From: Burkholderiales bacterium
Lineage (GTDB): Bacteria; Pseudomonadota; Gammaproteobacteria; Burkholderiales; SG8-41
DNA: 64,000 bases
Assembly (NCBI GenBank): GCA_030683105.1
Contig: JAUXMZ010000062.1
Coordinates: 42,202 to 106,201, forward strand
Reading direction: 5' to 3'
Part shown: positions 1 to 11,550 of the stretch, one piece after another
Position numbering within the stretch: position 1 is the stretch's first letter
Layout: each line of letters opens with the position of its first letter
Made by a program: the position numbers and the translations under genes
The notes under the pieces: model-generated
Told to the model about the DNA's origin: nothing
The model's database searches: none
The model's input: the letters and a program-made list of their open reading frames with translations, nothing else

Positions 1-609
1 TTCGCTGACGCGGCTGCCCGGCAGCAGTGCGATCACCTTTGCACCCATCGGCAACCGCAGTTGTTCCCGAGTGGCGACAAGGCTCGGAAAATTCGCCAGC
101 TGGTCTGCCAGCGGATGGCCGACATAATCCACGGGTATCTGTGCCTGCCGGTAAATCTGAGCTTCAAATGGAAATAATGTCAGCATCCTGGAGACCGCGC
201 GTTTAATCTTGGGCAGACGCCCGGCGCGCCAGGCCCAGATCGACGGGCTCACATAATGTACGGTAGGCACGCCTGATGCCTTGAGCGCAAGCTCCAGATC
301 CAGGTTGAAATCGGGGGCGTCTATGCCGATAAACAACGCAGGTGGTCGCTTGAGGAAATACGCTGCAAGTTTGCGCCTTATGCCGGTGATTTCCGCGTAA
401 TGGCGCAGAACCTCGACGTAGCCCCGCACGGCGAGCTTTTCCATCGGAAACAGCACCTCCATGACACCGGTTGCTGCCATTTTCGGGCCGCCTATGCCCA
501 CGAAACGCACGCCCGGCACCTGTTCACGCAGCGCCTTGATGAGATGCGCGCCGAGCAGATCGCCCGAGTGTTCACCTGCCACGATCCCGATCACAGGTGC
601 GGATTGCAT
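1..609 (-). CDS. lpxB: Lipid-A-disaccharide synthase, 3' end cut by window edge
   Basis: This is the N-terminal 203 codons of LpxB, the glycosyltransferase that joins UDP-2,3-diacylglucosamine and lipid X to form the lipid A disaccharide at the inner membrane. The ATG at 609 opens MQSAPVIGIVAGEHSGDLLG, the family N-terminus, followed by the recognisable stretches RFVGIGGPKM and FIGIDAPDFNLDLE and by HYVSPSIWAWR. The family is usually about 380 residues, so roughly 45 percent is missing beyond position 1. It starts 19 bases after the lpxA stop as the last visible gene of the lipid A operon. No frameshift is seen. Confidence 0.95.
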   Translation of the reverse strand, partial: MQSAPVIGIVAGEHSGDLLGAHLIKALREQVPGVRFVGIGGPKMAATGVMEVLFPMEKLAVRGYVEVLRHYAEITGIRRKLAAYFLKRPPALFIGIDAPDFNLDLELALKASGVPTVHYVSPSIWAWRAGRLPKIKRAVSRMLTLFPFEAQIYRQAQIPVDYVGHPLADQLANFPSLVATREQLRLPMGAKVIALLPGSRVSE

Positions 610-628
610 CAGGCGGCTGACGGGATGG

Positions 629-1408
629 CTAGCGGATGATGCCGCGGGTCGAGCCGGCCAGAAAATCCAGCACAGCGACGATCTCGGGGCATTGCGCGAC
701 CTGTTGGGCCAGCTGTTTTTTGGCCTCTTCCAGCGTCAGGCCGGACTTGTACAGTGTTTTATAGGCGCGCCTGAGCATCGTGATGGTTGCAGCGGAAAAA
801 CCGTGCCGCTTCAGGCCCTCGCTATTGATGCCATAAGGCTGCGCCGAATTGCCGGAAGCCGTGACATACGGCGGAATGTCCTGCAGCACGATGGTCCCCA
901 TCGCCGTGATGCTGTAGGCGCCGATATGGCAAAACTGATGCACTACCGTGAAGCCGCCGAGTATCGAATAATCGCCGACATCCACATGGCCGGCCAGCTG
1001 TGCATTGTTGGCAAAAATCGTGTGATTGCCGACATGGCAGTCATGCGCCAGGTGAACGTAGGCCATGATCCAGTTATCGTTGCCGACGCGGGTCACCCCG
1101 GTATCCTGAGCCGTCCCGCAGTTGAAGGTGCAAAACTCGCGGATGGTGTTGTCGTCGCCGATTTCAAGGCGGGTCGGTTCGTCCCGGTACTTCTTGTCCT
1201 GGGGCGCCTCGCCCAGGGAAACGAACTGATAGATTTTGTTATTGCGGCCTATCCGGGTGTGTCCGGTAATTACCGCATGCGGGCCGATACGACAGCCTTC
1301 GCCAATCTCGACGTTTTTGCCAATGATGGTATAGGGGCCGATCTCGACATCGGGCGCAATCCGCGCGCCAGGGTCAACGATGGCCGTCGGATGAATGTTT
1401 ACTGTCAC
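629..1408 (-). CDS. lpxA: Acyl-ACP--UDP-N-acetylglucosamine O-acyltransferase
   Basis: LpxA performs the first step of lipid A synthesis, 3-O-acylation of UDP-GlcNAc. The 259 residues are left-handed beta-helix hexapeptide repeats ([20 protein letters not shown] and onward), with the catalytic-histidine region [14 protein letters not shown] and a helical C-terminus. The start is a GTG at 1408, chosen because the next codons read TVNIHPTA as in the family; the ribosome binding site is weak. Upstream lies a 185-bp AT-rich gap to fabZ (1409-1593) in which I see no convincing promoter or terminator. lpxB follows on the same strand. Confidence 0.96.
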   Translation of the reverse strand: MTVNIHPTAIVDPGARIAPDVEIGPYTIIGKNVEIGEGCRIGPHAVITGHTRIGRNNKIYQFVSLGEAPQDKKYRDEPTRLEIGDDNTIREFCTFNCGTAQDTGVTRVGNDNWIMAYVHLAHDCHVGNHTIFANNAQLAGHVDVGDYSILGGFTVVHQFCHIGAYSITAMGTIVLQDIPPYVTASGNSAQPYGINSEGLKRHGFSAATITMLRRAYKTLYKSGLTLEEAKKQLAQQVAQCPEIVAVLDFLAGSTRGIIR

Positions 1409-1593
1409 TTTTTTGTCCGGGTTTCCGAAAACCGACTGGTCTAGTTACTTAGAGCGCATTTCAAAAAAACCTTTACCATCAATTGCAAATATTAATAAAT
1501 AAAAACAACTGGTTATATTATTTCTCTGTCTAATTACACCCTGGAGTTATAAATTTCTATTGGAGTTTATCGGCGGCTAAATTTTAGATTATG

Positions 1594-2052
1594 TTACGTG
1601 CTCTTAGCCTGTTCATCCTTCATCGAGCGAATTGTGCACATGAGATTGGCTTCAGCCACCAATACATCCTCCACTCGTGCTTCGGTCTTGAATTTCCAGA
1701 TGCCGCGTATCGTACGCTCGATGGTGGCGTGGAGCCTTAGGCTGTCCCCCGGTGTGACCGGTTTTTTGAAGCGGGCATTATCTATCCCCACGAAATAATA
1801 AACCGAATTACTGTCGGCCTTGCCCCCCGCGGTTTTGAACGTCAGGATCGCCGCCGCCTGCGCCATCGCCTCTATGATCAACACCCCCGGCATCACCGGG
1901 TGGTTAGGAAAATGTCCGCCGAAAAACGGCTCGTTGATAGTCACGTTCTTGAGCGCGACGATGTTCTTTCCCGGTTCGCAGGAAAGCACGCGGTCAATAA
2001 GCAAAAAAGGATAACGGTGCGGCAGATATTCGAGCACCTCGTGAATGTCCAT
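1594..2052 (-). CDS. fabZ: 3-hydroxyacyl-ACP dehydratase FabZ
   Basis: FabZ dehydrates beta-hydroxyacyl-ACP in fatty acid elongation and competes with LpxA/LpxD for the hydroxyacyl-ACP pool, which explains its place between them. The protein is 152 residues, normal length. It shows [13 protein letters not shown] near the N-terminus and the active-site segment [20 protein letters not shown] with the catalytic His and Glu. The frame stays open upstream into lpxD, but the ATG at 2052 ([10 protein letters not shown]) matches the family start and has GGAG about 13 bases upstream. It begins five bases after the lpxD stop. Confidence 0.96.
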   Translation of the reverse strand: MDIHEVLEYLPHRYPFLLIDRVLSCEPGKNIVALKNVTINEPFFGGHFPNHPVMPGVLIIEAMAQAAAILTFKTAGGKADSNSVYYFVGIDNARFKKPVTPGDSLRLHATIERTIRGIWKFKTEARVEDVLVAEANLMCTIRSMKDEQAKST

Positions 2053-2057
2053 ACTGT

Positions 2058-3110
2058 TCAAGATTTTCTCCCATTCTGCTTTTTCAGCATCTGCTCGAGC
2101 GCGCGGACACGCGCTGCAAGCTCGCCAAGATGGCGCAACTGCGCAGCGTTCGTGCGCCACTCGCGGTTGGTGTCGAAAGGATATACGCCGGTATACGCGC
2201 CCGGCTTTTCTATCGATTTTGTAATCAGGGTATGCGCGGAAATCTCCACCCGGTCGGCAATCGTCAGATGCCCTGTGATGCCGGACATGCCGCCGATGCG
2301 GCAATGACGTCCGATCTTCGTGCTGCCGGCGATGCCGACGCACGCGGCAATTGCCGTATGGGCGCCGATGCGCACATTGTGGGCGATCTGGATCTGATTA
2401 TCGAGTTTGACACCGTCCTCGATCACCGTATCCTCTATGGCGCCGCGGTCTACCGTGGTATTGGCTCCAATCTCGACATCATTTCCGATCACCACTCGCC
2501 CGATTTGAGGGACTTTGAGCCAGCGCTCCTCAGACAGCGCAAAACCGAAACCATCCGCACCGATGACCACACCCGAATGCAGAATCACACGGCTGCCAAC
2601 CACGCTGCCATCGTAAACAGTCACGTTGGCGTGTAGTAACGCATCTTCGCCCAGCACCACGTCGCTGCCGATCACGCAGCCCGCACCTATGCGGCTGCGC
2701 GCGCCGACAATGCTATTTTTCCCAATCACCACCAGTGGGCCAACTTCCGCATCGCCGGCGACCACCGCAGTTGCGTCTATCACCGCACTCGGCTGCAGGC
2801 CTGGCTGCGCCGGGCGCAATGGGTTGAGCAGCCCTGAAACAAGCGCGAAGTAGGCGTAGGGATCGGGACACACGATGCGCGGCAGCCCGGTCAGCTCTGA
2901 AGCCGTCTCGCCGACTATGACCGCGGCGGCCCGTGTCGTCTGAAGCTGATTCCGGTAGCGCTCGTTGGCCAGAAACGCGATAGCCTCCGGGCCGGCGCTT
3001 TCCAGGGTTGCAACCCTGGAAATACGGGTATCCGGATCTCCGATCAGTCTTCCGCCAAAACGCCGGGAAATCTCCCCGAGAGTATGGTTTTTTTGATCGC
3101 TGCTGCTCAT
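2058..3110 (-). CDS. lpxD: UDP-3-O-(3-hydroxyacyl)glucosamine N-acyltransferase
   Basis: LpxD adds the N-linked acyl chain in the third step of lipid A synthesis. The 350 residues comprise an N-terminal uridine-binding domain (about 1-110), hexapeptide beta-helix repeats (about 115-310) with the conserved [16 protein letters not shown] segment containing the catalytic histidine, and a C-terminal helix ending in [12 protein letters not shown]. The frame is open for another 35 codons upstream, but the ATG at 3110 ([14 protein letters not shown]) gives the usual family length. It lies 58 bases downstream of skp. Confidence 0.95.
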   Translation of the reverse strand: MSSSDQKNHTLGEISRRFGGRLIGDPDTRISRVATLESAGPEAIAFLANERYRNQLQTTRAAAVIVGETASELTGLPRIVCPDPYAYFALVSGLLNPLRPAQPGLQPSAVIDATAVVAGDAEVGPLVVIGKNSIVGARSRIGAGCVIGSDVVLGEDALLHANVTVYDGSVVGSRVILHSGVVIGADGFGFALSEERWLKVPQIGRVVIGNDVEIGANTTVDRGAIEDTVIEDGVKLDNQIQIAHNVRIGAHTAIAACVGIAGSTKIGRHCRIGGMSGITGHLTIADRVEISAHTLITKSIEKPGAYTGVYPFDTNREWRTNAAQLRHLGELAARVRALEQMLKKQNGRKS

Positions 3111-3168
3111 GGGCCGGGATATTGAGTAATGTCGTTGCCCAGCCGGTAGGGGCGCCAGGCCCTGCCGA

Positions 3169-3672
3169 TTACTTGCCGTCGGCAAGGGCCTTGAGGACTT
3201 TATCGGTAATATCAATACGCGGATTGCGATATACAGCTTCCTGAAGTATCAGGTCGAATTTCTCCGTCTCCGCAATCTGCTTGATGACCTTGTTGGCACG
3301 CTCAAACAACGTCGCCAGTTCCTGGTTGCGCCTCAGATTGAGATCTTCGCGGTACTCTCGCTGCAATCGCTGAAAATCAAGATTCATGCGCGCGAGATCC
3401 TGTTCCTTGGTACGGCGATCGCTTTCGCTCAAGGTAACCGCTTCCTTCTCAAGCTGTGTTTGCAAGGTCTTCATTTGACCTTCGCGCCGCTGCAACTCCT
3501 GGGCACGCGGTGCAAACTCCTTCTCGAGCTGCTTGCTGGCCCGCTCGGCGGGAGCCGATTCACGATTGATGCGCTCCGGATCGATAAACCCGATTTTCAG
3601 ATCCGCCGCCTCGACTGCCGCGATGCCAAGCGACAACGCCAGGACAGCAAAGGTCGAATAAATGTACTTCAA
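3169..3672 (-). CDS. skp: Periplasmic OmpH/Skp family chaperone
   Basis: Skp holds unfolded outer-membrane proteins in the periplasm on their way to BamA. About 167 residues: signal peptide ending near VEAADLKIGFID, then a long charged coiled coil (SKQLEKEFAPRAQELQRREG) and a C-terminal body ending KVLKALADGK. I chose the TTG at 3672 because AAGGAG lies six bases upstream and translation then opens directly with LKYIYSTFAVLALSLGIAA, a good signal sequence. An upstream start would put charged residues before the signal. It sits between bamA and lpxD, the common order. Confidence 0.93.
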   Translation of the reverse strand: MKYIYSTFAVLALSLGIAAVEAADLKIGFIDPERINRESAPAERASKQLEKEFAPRAQELQRREGQMKTLQTQLEKEAVTLSESDRRTKEQDLARMNLDFQRLQREYREDLNLRRNQELATLFERANKVIKQIAETEKFDLILQEAVYRNPRIDITDKVLKALADGK

Positions 3673-3744
3673 GTCAGTCTCCTTGCAATAAACTGCTGGC
3701 AATATTTTCGGACAATCCGATAGTTCGCGACAACTTGGCGGCCA

Positions 3745-6012
3745 CTAAAACGCCCCCCCGAATGTAAACTGAAACACTTGGGAGCTGTCGCCGGTCTTGG
3801 CGTTTAGCGGCTTTGCCATGCTTATTTTGAGCGGCCCGAACGGCGATACCCATAGTACCGACAATCCCGTTGAATAACGCATTTCACCCATGTCATAGGT
3901 GTTTGCCACCATGCCGCCGTCAACGAATGCCCCGACCCTCACCGATTTGTCTTTTTCCAGTCCCGGGAACGGCAATAACAACTCGGCGTTGGCCAGCAGC
4001 TTGTGGCTGCCACCTTGCGGATTGCCGCTTTCGTCCTTGGGACCTATTGTGTAGGTCTTGTAGCCGCGTACCGAGCTGACCCCTCCCACGTAATAGTTTT
4101 TGAAGAACGGCAGCGGTTTATCACCATAGCCGCTGCCATAGCCGATTTCCCCGTTGAGCATCAGCGTATAGGTGCGGGTCAGCGGCAGGTAACGCTGGTG
4201 CTGGTAAGTGGTTTTGTAATATTTCAGAGTGCCGCCCGGTAGGCCTGTTTCAAGAACGGCCTTGTTCATCGCCCCCGTCGTGGGATAAATCAGGCTGTCG
4301 CGTCCATCGCGGATCCAGCCGACCGTACCTGTAACGGTTGAATTATTGCTGCCAAACGAATTGACATAATTCTTATAAAACAACGGGCTGTCGTCGAAGA
4401 TGTCTATCTTGGTCGTCTCATATCCCAAACCGTACTGTATGGTATCAATTTCAGTGACCGGCACCCCGAAGCGCATAGCGCCACCCACGGTCTTCGTCCG
4501 GTATTGACCTAACCCGCTGTCCACAGCGTCCAGTTTCCGCGTATAGACGTCGAAGCCGCGGCTGATGCCATCGATGGTGTAATACGGGTCGGTATAGGAC
4601 AGCGCATACACGGTATTGATCTTGCTGCTGTTGACCTGGGCCGAAATGTGTTTTCCAGATCCGAATATATTGTTCTTCGTCACTGAACCCGAGAGGATAA
4701 GCCCCTCGCCCGAACCGAACCCCGCGCCCAGCAGCACGTTGCCGGTGGGCTTTTCAATGACAGACACGTTCAGATCGACCTGATCGGTAGTGCCCTGCAC
4801 CGGCGGCGTTTCGACATTCACCTCGGTGAAATAGCCCAGCCTGTCTATACGGCTTCGCGACTTGTTGATGTTATCGCCTGAATACCAACCGCCTTCGATT
4901 TGCCGCATTTCCCGCCTGATCACTTCATCCCGCGTCTGCGTGTTGCCCGCGATATTGATGCGGCGTACATAGACACGGCGCCCTGGGTCAATGAAGAAAG
5001 TGAACGACACCTGGCGTTTTTCCTTGTTCAGATCAGGAATGGCGTTGACATTGGCGAAGGCGTACCCCTCGTTGCCCAGGCGGTCGCTGATCAGCTTGTT
5101 CGATTCCGTCAACAGCGCCCGCGAGAAAGTATCGCCGACCTTGATCTTGACCAGTTTAAGTACTTCCGGTTCCGGGATCAGAATCTCTCCCGCCACTTTG
5201 ATTTCGGATACGCTGTATTTCTCCCCTTCGGTAATGCTGATGGTGATGTAGATATCCTTCTTGTCCGGGGTAATCGAAACCTGGGTTGAATCGACGTTGA
5301 ACTCAAGGTAGCCCCGGTCCAGGTAAAAAGAGCGCAGCGTCTCGATATCGGCCGCAAGCTTCTGGCGCGAATACTGGTCATTCTTGCTGTACCAGGTCAT
5401 CAGACCCGGGGTCCGCGAGACGAACAGATCGGTCAGATCCTTTTCCTTGAACACGTTGGAACCGATGATGCTGATCTGCCTGATTTTCGCAATCTCACCC
5501 TCGTCAACGGTGAAGTTGATAGACACCCGGTTGCGTTCCAGCGGCGTCACAGTGGTATTCACCGACACCGAATACATGCCCCGGCTCAAGTACTGGCGCT
5601 TCAGTTCCTGCTCCGCGCGGTCGAGCAGTCCCTTGTCAAAAATGCGCCCCTCCGACATGCCGATCTGACGCAGGCCTTTGCCCAACTGCTCCTTGTCAAA
5701 TTCCTTGATCCCGACAAACTCTATTTGCGCCACTGACGGCCGTTCCTGAACCAAGACCACCAGCACGCCACTGTCGGACTCAAGACTTACGTCCTTGAAA
5801 AATCCCGTGGCAAACAGCGCGCGGATGGCCTGCGCTGCTTTCTCTTCTGTCATCGTGTCGCCAACTTTGACCGGAAGGTAGCTGAATATCGTGCCGGCTT
5901 CGGTGCGCTGTATGCCTTCGACCCGGATGTCTTTGATGACAAACGGTTCGATAGCCATTGCCGGCAATGCAAACAGCATGGCCATCATCAGGGAAAGACG
6001 CGAAATGCTCAT
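3745..6012 (-). CDS. bamA: Outer membrane protein assembly factor BamA
   Basis: BamA is the essential Omp85 insertase of the outer membrane. The 755 residues show a signal peptide (MSISRLSLMMAMLFALPAMA), five POTRA repeats over about 22-420 (first repeat begins FVIKDIRVEGIQRTEAGTIF) and a C-terminal beta barrel with the family motif VRGY in SSVRGYKTYTIG near residue 660. The terminal residue is Phe, as expected for a barrel protein. The start lies six bases after the rseP stop. Skp is directly downstream, so the chaperone and its receiving machine are co-transcribed. Confidence 0.98.
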   Translation of the reverse strand: MSISRLSLMMAMLFALPAMAIEPFVIKDIRVEGIQRTEAGTIFSYLPVKVGDTMTEEKAAQAIRALFATGFFKDVSLESDSGVLVVLVQERPSVAQIEFVGIKEFDKEQLGKGLRQIGMSEGRIFDKGLLDRAEQELKRQYLSRGMYSVSVNTTVTPLERNRVSINFTVDEGEIAKIRQISIIGSNVFKEKDLTDLFVSRTPGLMTWYSKNDQYSRQKLAADIETLRSFYLDRGYLEFNVDSTQVSITPDKKDIYITISITEGEKYSVSEIKVAGEILIPEPEVLKLVKIKVGDTFSRALLTESNKLISDRLGNEGYAFANVNAIPDLNKEKRQVSFTFFIDPGRRVYVRRINIAGNTQTRDEVIRREMRQIEGGWYSGDNINKSRSRIDRLGYFTEVNVETPPVQGTTDQVDLNVSVIEKPTGNVLLGAGFGSGEGLILSGSVTKNNIFGSGKHISAQVNSSKINTVYALSYTDPYYTIDGISRGFDVYTRKLDAVDSGLGQYRTKTVGGAMRFGVPVTEIDTIQYGLGYETTKIDIFDDSPLFYKNYVNSFGSNNSTVTGTVGWIRDGRDSLIYPTTGAMNKAVLETGLPGGTLKYYKTTYQHQRYLPLTRTYTLMLNGEIGYGSGYGDKPLPFFKNYYVGGVSSVRGYKTYTIGPKDESGNPQGGSHKLLANAELLLPFPGLEKDKSVRVGAFVDGGMVANTYDMGEMRYSTGLSVLWVSPFGPLKISMAKPLNAKTGDSSQVFQFTFGGAF

Positions 6013-6018
6013 GAATGA

Positions 6019-7386
6019 TTAACCGCTTATCAGCCGATTGATGTCGTTATAAAGCGCAAAAGCCATCAGGGTCAACAGCAATGCCATGCCGAACTGCTGC
6101 CCTATTTCCATGACCCTGTCGGGTACCGGACTGCCCTTGAGAACTTCGACCGTATAATACATCAAATGTCCGCCATCCAATAAGGGGATGGGCAGAAGGT
6201 TCAGCACGCCAAGGCTGATACTGATCAGCGCCAGAAACATTAGATAGGAAACCCAGCCGCTTTGAGCGGACTGCCCGGCATAGTCGGCAATGGTAATCGG
6301 CCCGCTCAGATTCTTGAGCGACACCTCGCCGACGATCATCTTGCCCAGCATCTTCAGGCTGAATATCGACGTGTCCCAAGTCTTGAGCAACGCTTTCGAC
6401 ATGCTCTCCAGGGGACCGTAACGCACCTCGGTAATCAAATCCGCCATCGCAGTCCGGTCTATTTGCGGAGCCGCCCCGATCTTTCCCACGGGTTTGCCGT
6501 TTTCCATCACTTCGTTCGGCTTCAGAATGATCCCGGGCAACAGGACATCGTCTCTTCTGATCTGCACATCCAGGGACGCGCCAGGATTGCCACGTACGGC
6601 GGCGACCACCTGCGCCCAGTTCTCCATACTCTGTGCGCCAACAAAGACAATGAGATCGCCCGCCCTGAGTCCGGCGCGCTCGGCGGGGCTGCCCTCAACC
6701 ACGGTGCCGATCACCGGCCTGATCACGGGGTAATACAGCGACAAGCCCAGCGCCTTCATGAAGTCGCTGTCCAGATCTGAAGTCGCCAGCCCGGACAAGT
6801 CGAGTTTTCGCCACGCAATCTCGCCTTTCTCATTGCGCACTTCGATGGTCACCAGCGATTTCCGGACCGCATGCTGCAACAATATCCAGCGCGCATCCTG
6901 CCAGGTTTGTATCGCCTCATCCCCGACTCTCATCAGGGTTTCCCCCGGTTTGAAACCAGCAACGGCGGCCGGTGTATACGGTGTGACCGGGCCCAGAACC
7001 GGTTTGACCCCGGGCAATCCGTGCATGAACAAGGCCCAGTAGAGCACAATCGCCAGAAGAAAATTGGCAACCGGGCCGGCGACCACGATGGCTATGCGCC
7101 TGTATACCGATTGGCGGTTGAATGCACGCGGCAGATCAGCAGCGGCTACCTCACCCTCCCGCTCATCCAGCATCTTGACGTAACCGCCGAGTGGAAACGC
7201 GGCAATCACCCATTCCGTGGCGTCTGACCCGATTGATTTTCGCCATAACGGCCGGCCGAATCCGACCGAAAAACGCAGGACTTTCACGTTGCACCATCGC
7301 GCGACAAGGTAATGCCCGAACTCGTGCACCACGATCAGGCAGCCTAACGCCACGATAAATGCAAGAACCGTAACGAGCAGCGTCAT
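6019..7386 (-). CDS. rseP: Intramembrane site-2 zinc metalloprotease RseP
   Basis: RseP cleaves membrane-embedded anti-sigma factors and remnant signal peptides. The 455-residue protein has the zinc motif HEFGH in the first transmembrane segment (IVVHEFGHYLVARW), a periplasmic part with two PDZ-like repeats (the second at SPAERAGLRAGDLIVFVG), and the third ligand motif LLPIPLLDGGHLM in the C-terminal membrane part. The frame continues 33 codons upstream, but the ATG at 7386 (MTLLVTVLAFIVALGC) starts directly at the first membrane helix. It is flanked by dxr and bamA as in most proteobacteria. Confidence 0.97.
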   Translation of the reverse strand: MTLLVTVLAFIVALGCLIVVHEFGHYLVARWCNVKVLRFSVGFGRPLWRKSIGSDATEWVIAAFPLGGYVKMLDEREGEVAAADLPRAFNRQSVYRRIAIVVAGPVANFLLAIVLYWALFMHGLPGVKPVLGPVTPYTPAAVAGFKPGETLMRVGDEAIQTWQDARWILLQHAVRKSLVTIEVRNEKGEIAWRKLDLSGLATSDLDSDFMKALGLSLYYPVIRPVIGTVVEGSPAERAGLRAGDLIVFVGAQSMENWAQVVAAVRGNPGASLDVQIRRDDVLLPGIILKPNEVMENGKPVGKIGAAPQIDRTAMADLITEVRYGPLESMSKALLKTWDTSIFSLKMLGKMIVGEVSLKNLSGPITIADYAGQSAQSGWVSYLMFLALISISLGVLNLLPIPLLDGGHLMYYTVEVLKGSPVPDRVMEIGQQFGMALLLTLMAFALYNDINRLISG

Positions 7387-7421
7387 ATTGATATGCGTCC
7401 CTTTACACCCGAAATCAGAAA

Positions 7422-8651
7422 CTAGGATCGCATCAGGGAACCGTGCTTTTCCCTGATACGGTTTTTTTGCACTGTTGCGAGCCACTGTCCGGCATGAATG
7501 CGTGCTTCCTGGTCCGCATCAAGCACGTCGGCCAAGGCTGCGAGGGGCCGGTTGTCGAGTTGCTCCAGCACCGCCTCTATCAGCTGCGGGATCTGCAGAA
7601 AACCCAGTTCGCCAGCGAGAAAACTGGCAACCGCCACCTCGTTTGCGGCATTCAGCGCCGTCGGCGCCCGCCTGCCGGCCCGCAATGCATGATAAGCAAG
7701 TTTAAGACAGGGAAAACGCAACTCATCCGGCGCCTCGAAATGCAACACACCCAGCTTGGGCAGATCCAGGAATGGCACGCCTGCGGCGATCCGCTCCGGA
7801 TACGCCAGCGCGTAGGCTATCGGCGTTCGCATGTCGGGATTGCCAAGCTGCGCGATGACCGAGCCGTCTATGTACTCCACCAGGGAATGAATCACGCTTT
7901 CCGGATGGATCACGACCTCGATTTGCGCCGCTGTTGCGTTGAACAGCCAGTGCGCCTCTATCACCTCCAGGCCCTTGTTCATCATCGTCGCAGAGTCGAC
8001 CGAGATCTTCTGGCCCATCACCCAGTTTGGGTGCGCGCATGCCTGGGCCGGCGTAACCAGGTCGAGTTCTCCAAGCGGCGCTGTGCGAAATGGGCCTCCC
8101 GAGGCAGTCAATAAAATGCGCCGAATGCCGGATGTCCCGGGCTGGCCGGCGTAATCATGCGGCAGCGCCTGGAAAATCGCATTGTGCTCACTATCGATCG
8201 GCAGCAACGTAGCGCCGCCGGTGCGAACCGCGTCCATGAAGATCGGGCCTGCGGTTACCAGCGCCTCCTTGTTGGCAAGCAGTATTTTTTTCCCTGCTCG
8301 CGCTGCGGCCAGCGCGGGCCGCAGTCCGGCGATGCCCACGATGGCCGCCATTACGGCATCGACTTCCGGCAACGCGGCAACCTTTTCCATCCCCTCTACA
8401 CCGCACAGAACCTCGCAGTCCAGACCCGCCTGCTTTATTTTTCGGGCCAGCATCTCCGCCGCCTGCGGCTCCAGCATTACCGCATATTTAGGACCGAAAT
8501 TGAGACATTGCTCGAGAATCGCGTCGACCTGATGGCGTGCCGTCAGCGCCACTATCGTGAATTTCCCGGGATGGCGCGCCACCACGTCCAGCGTGCTGAT
8601 ACCGATGCTGCCGGTCGATCCCAGTATGGTCAGATTTTGTTTTTCAGTCAT
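7422..8651 (-). CDS. dxr: 1-deoxy-D-xylulose 5-phosphate reductoisomerase
   Basis: Dxr makes 2-C-methyl-D-erythritol 4-phosphate, the committed step of the non-mevalonate isoprenoid pathway. 409 residues: NADPH site [13 protein letters not shown] at the N-terminus, the metal/substrate segment [15 protein letters not shown], and [20 protein letters not shown]. The ATG at 8651 ([11 protein letters not shown]) is preferred over an in-frame TTG two codons earlier. The product feeds the undecaprenyl pathway of nearby uppS. The gene lies 17 bases downstream of cdsA. Confidence 0.97.
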   Translation of the reverse strand: MTEKQNLTILGSTGSIGISTLDVVARHPGKFTIVALTARHQVDAILEQCLNFGPKYAVMLEPQAAEMLARKIKQAGLDCEVLCGVEGMEKVAALPEVDAVMAAIVGIAGLRPALAAARAGKKILLANKEALVTAGPIFMDAVRTGGATLLPIDSEHNAIFQALPHDYAGQPGTSGIRRILLTASGGPFRTAPLGELDLVTPAQACAHPNWVMGQKISVDSATMMNKGLEVIEAHWLFNATAAQIEVVIHPESVIHSLVEYIDGSVIAQLGNPDMRTPIAYALAYPERIAAGVPFLDLPKLGVLHFEAPDELRFPCLKLAYHALRAGRRAPTALNAANEVAVASFLAGELGFLQIPQLIEAVLEQLDNRPLAALADVLDADQEARIHAGQWLATVQKNRIREKHGSLMRS

Positions 8652-8668
8652 ATGCAAATAAGTGCGGC

Positions 8669-9454
8669 CTATGCCGCATAAAGCACTGCAAGCGCAGCAA
8701 GAGGCATGGTGGAGGTCAGGCCGTCAATGCGGTCGAGCACCCCGCCATGACCCGGCAACAGGGTGCCGCTGTCTTTCACACCTGCCTGGCGTTTGATCCA
8801 CGACTCGAAGAGATCGCCCTCTATGCTCATAACGGTAATCATCGCAAACAGGATTACCCCGGTTAACGCACCCGGCCATGCAACGGCCGGTTCCAGGGCA
8901 AAATGCAGCACAATATAATATACCGCTACAGCGACGGCTGCGCCGATCGCGCCTTCCCATGTTTTTCCCGGGCTGATGTCCGGCGCCAGTTTTCTGCGAC
9001 CGAAGCGTTTACCGGAAAAATAAGCCGCGCTGTCGGCAATCCACACTATAGCCAGAAAGGACAGCAGTTGCAGCGGCTGAATCTGCAGACGGGTCAGCGC
9101 CAGCCACGTCGGCACCAGCACAATCCAACCGGTCAAACCCAGCAGTAATGAATGAGTGGCGCGCCACCTGAACTTCAGCCACGCCGGCGCCAGCAGCATC
9201 CAGAATGCGACCGAAGCACCGTAGACCCAGGCGTCATGCGAAAGCAGAAACACTGCCGCGGCTGAAATCAGCACAGCCGTCAGAAATAATCCGCTTCCAG
9301 TTCGCGAATAGCCGCAGAGTTTGGTCCATTCCCAGGCGCCGATGAGAAGCAGAAATAACAGGATGCCAGTCCAATACGGGTTTGGCAGCCACAGCAAGCC
9401 GCCGATGAACATCGATAGCGCTATGGCGGCGGTTACGAGGCGGGTGATTAACAT
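8669..9454 (-). CDS. cdsA: Phosphatidate cytidylyltransferase
   Basis: CdsA forms CDP-diacylglycerol from phosphatidate and CTP in the inner membrane, the branch point for all phospholipids. The 261-residue protein is highly hydrophobic with about seven or eight membrane segments. It carries the family signature near the C-terminus: [14 protein letters not shown] followed by [20 protein letters not shown]. The start is ATG at 9454. It is part of the uppS-cdsA-dxr run. Confidence 0.97.
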   Translation of the reverse strand: MLITRLVTAAIALSMFIGGLLWLPNPYWTGILLFLLLIGAWEWTKLCGYSRTGSGLFLTAVLISAAAVFLLSHDAWVYGASVAFWMLLAPAWLKFRWRATHSLLLGLTGWIVLVPTWLALTRLQIQPLQLLSFLAIVWIADSAAYFSGKRFGRRKLAPDISPGKTWEGAIGAAVAVAVYYIVLHFALEPAVAWPGALTGVILFAMITVMSIEGDLFESWIKRQAGVKDSGTLLPGHGGVLDRIDGLTSTMPLAALAVLYAA

Positions 9455-9487
9455 TTTCGTGATCGGGCGCCTTGCGCGCCAACCCGG

Positions 9488-10240
9488 TCAGGCACTGGGT
9501 TGCGGCAACTGTTCGCTGGTGCGCCCGAAACGCCGTTCCCGCTGCTGATAGGACGCGATAGCGAGATCGAGCGCTGCCGAATCGAAATCGGGCCACAGCA
9601 GATCGGTGAAATACAGTTCGGAATAAGCCAGCTGCCACAACACGAAATTGCTGATCCGCTGCTCGCCGCCCGTTCTGATGAACAGATCCGGTTCCGGCGC
9701 ATAGTCAAGCGCAAGATAGGGCGCAAAATCGCTCTCGCTGAAACCCGATACGAACTCCGGATGGTCCTTCAACATGCGGTTGGCTGCCTGCATGATATCC
9801 CAGCGGCCGCCATAGTTCGCCGCCACCGTAAGCGTCAGCCCCGTATTGCCGGATGTCAGCAACTCCGCGTCCTGGATCAGATTCACCAACTGGGGCTCAA
9901 AACGGGACAAATCGCCGATCACCTTGAAACGAATGCCGTTCTCATGCAGTTTTTTGACTTCCTGCTGCAGGGCGACGATAAACAACTGCATCAGGAACGA
10001 TACTTCTTCCGGCGGTCGCCGCCAGTTCTCACTGCTGAAGGCAAACAGCGTCAGATACTCGACGCCACGGTCGGTGCAAAAACGCACGACACTGCGAACC
10101 GCCTCCACACCCCGCTTATGGCCGGCAATCCGCGGCAAGAACCGCCGCTTGGCCCAGCGGCCATTGCCATCCATGATAATGGCAATATGCCGTGGTATCC
10201 GCCGCGTTTCAGGTATCTGCGTTGTTGAACTTTTGTGCAA
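9488..10240 (-). CDS. uppS: Undecaprenyl (isoprenyl) diphosphate synthase
   Basis: UppS extends farnesyl diphosphate to the C55 lipid carrier used for peptidoglycan and O-antigen. The 250-residue protein shows [13 protein letters not shown] with the catalytic Asp, SSENWRRP, and [20 protein letters not shown] near the end. The only sensible start is a TTG at 10240, five bases after the frr stop codon; the first in-frame ATG is inside the conserved IMDGNGRW motif. No strong ribosome binding site is seen, so translational coupling to frr is likely (inference). Confidence 0.95.
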   Translation of the reverse strand: MHKSSTTQIPETRRIPRHIAIIMDGNGRWAKRRFLPRIAGHKRGVEAVRSVVRFCTDRGVEYLTLFAFSSENWRRPPEEVSFLMQLFIVALQQEVKKLHENGIRFKVIGDLSRFEPQLVNLIQDAELLTSGNTGLTLTVAANYGGRWDIMQAANRMLKDHPEFVSGFSESDFAPYLALDYAPEPDLFIRTGGEQRISNFVLWQLAYSELYFTDLLWPDFDSAALDLAIASYQQRERRFGRTSEQLPQPSA

Positions 10241-10245
10241 TCTGG

Positions 10246-10803
10246 TCAGACCGCCATCAGGTCGGTTTCTTTGGTCTGCAGCATCTTGTCTATATCCGCG
10301 ATGTGACGGTCGGTAAGCTTCTGCACATCATCCTGGGCGCGGCGTTCATCATCCTCCGCAACCTGTTTCTGCTTGAGCAGATCCTTGAGATGGTGGTTTG
10401 CGTCGCGACGAATGTTACGCACGGCAACGCGCGCGTTCTCGCCTTCGGTACGCACGACCTTGATCAGATCCCGCCGCCGCTCCTCGGTCAGGGCCGGCAT
10501 GGGAACCCGCACCATTTCACCCTGCGATGCCGGATTAAGACCGAGATCTGAATCACGGATCGCTTTTTCAATCGCGGGGGCCAGCTTCTTTTCCCACGGC
10601 GTAACGCCTATGGTCCGCGCATCAACGAGCGTCACATTGGCCACCTGGGGAACCGGCGTTGGCGTGCCGTAATAATCCACCATGACATGATCAAGTATCC
10701 CGGTATGAGCGCGGCCGGTGCGGATCTTGCCCAGATCGTTCCTTAGAGTCTCCAGCGTCTTCTGCATTTTTTGTTCTGCAGTTTTCTTCACGTCGGCAAT
10801 CAT
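10246..10803 (-). CDS. frr: Ribosome recycling factor
   Basis: RRF splits post-termination ribosomes together with EF-G. 185 residues, the usual length, with the family landmarks [43 protein letters not shown] and [15 protein letters not shown]. The start ATG at 10803 has GGAGG at the proper distance. It follows pyrH by 12 bases in the conserved rpsB-tsf-pyrH-frr operon. Confidence 0.98.
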   Translation of the reverse strand: MIADVKKTAEQKMQKTLETLRNDLGKIRTGRAHTGILDHVMVDYYGTPTPVPQVANVTLVDARTIGVTPWEKKLAPAIEKAIRDSDLGLNPASQGEMVRVPMPALTEERRRDLIKVVRTEGENARVAVRNIRRDANHHLKDLLKQKQVAEDDERRAQDDVQKLTDRHIADIDKMLQTKETDLMAV

Positions 10804-10815
10804 GACTACCTCCGT

Positions 10816-11535
<720 letters not shown>

Positions 11536-11550
11536 ATCATGAAGAGTGGG

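Noticed and set aside
1-628. Plus-strand frames at the start of the window as genes
   Set aside because: They are antisense to lpxB and lpxA, whose motifs are clear.
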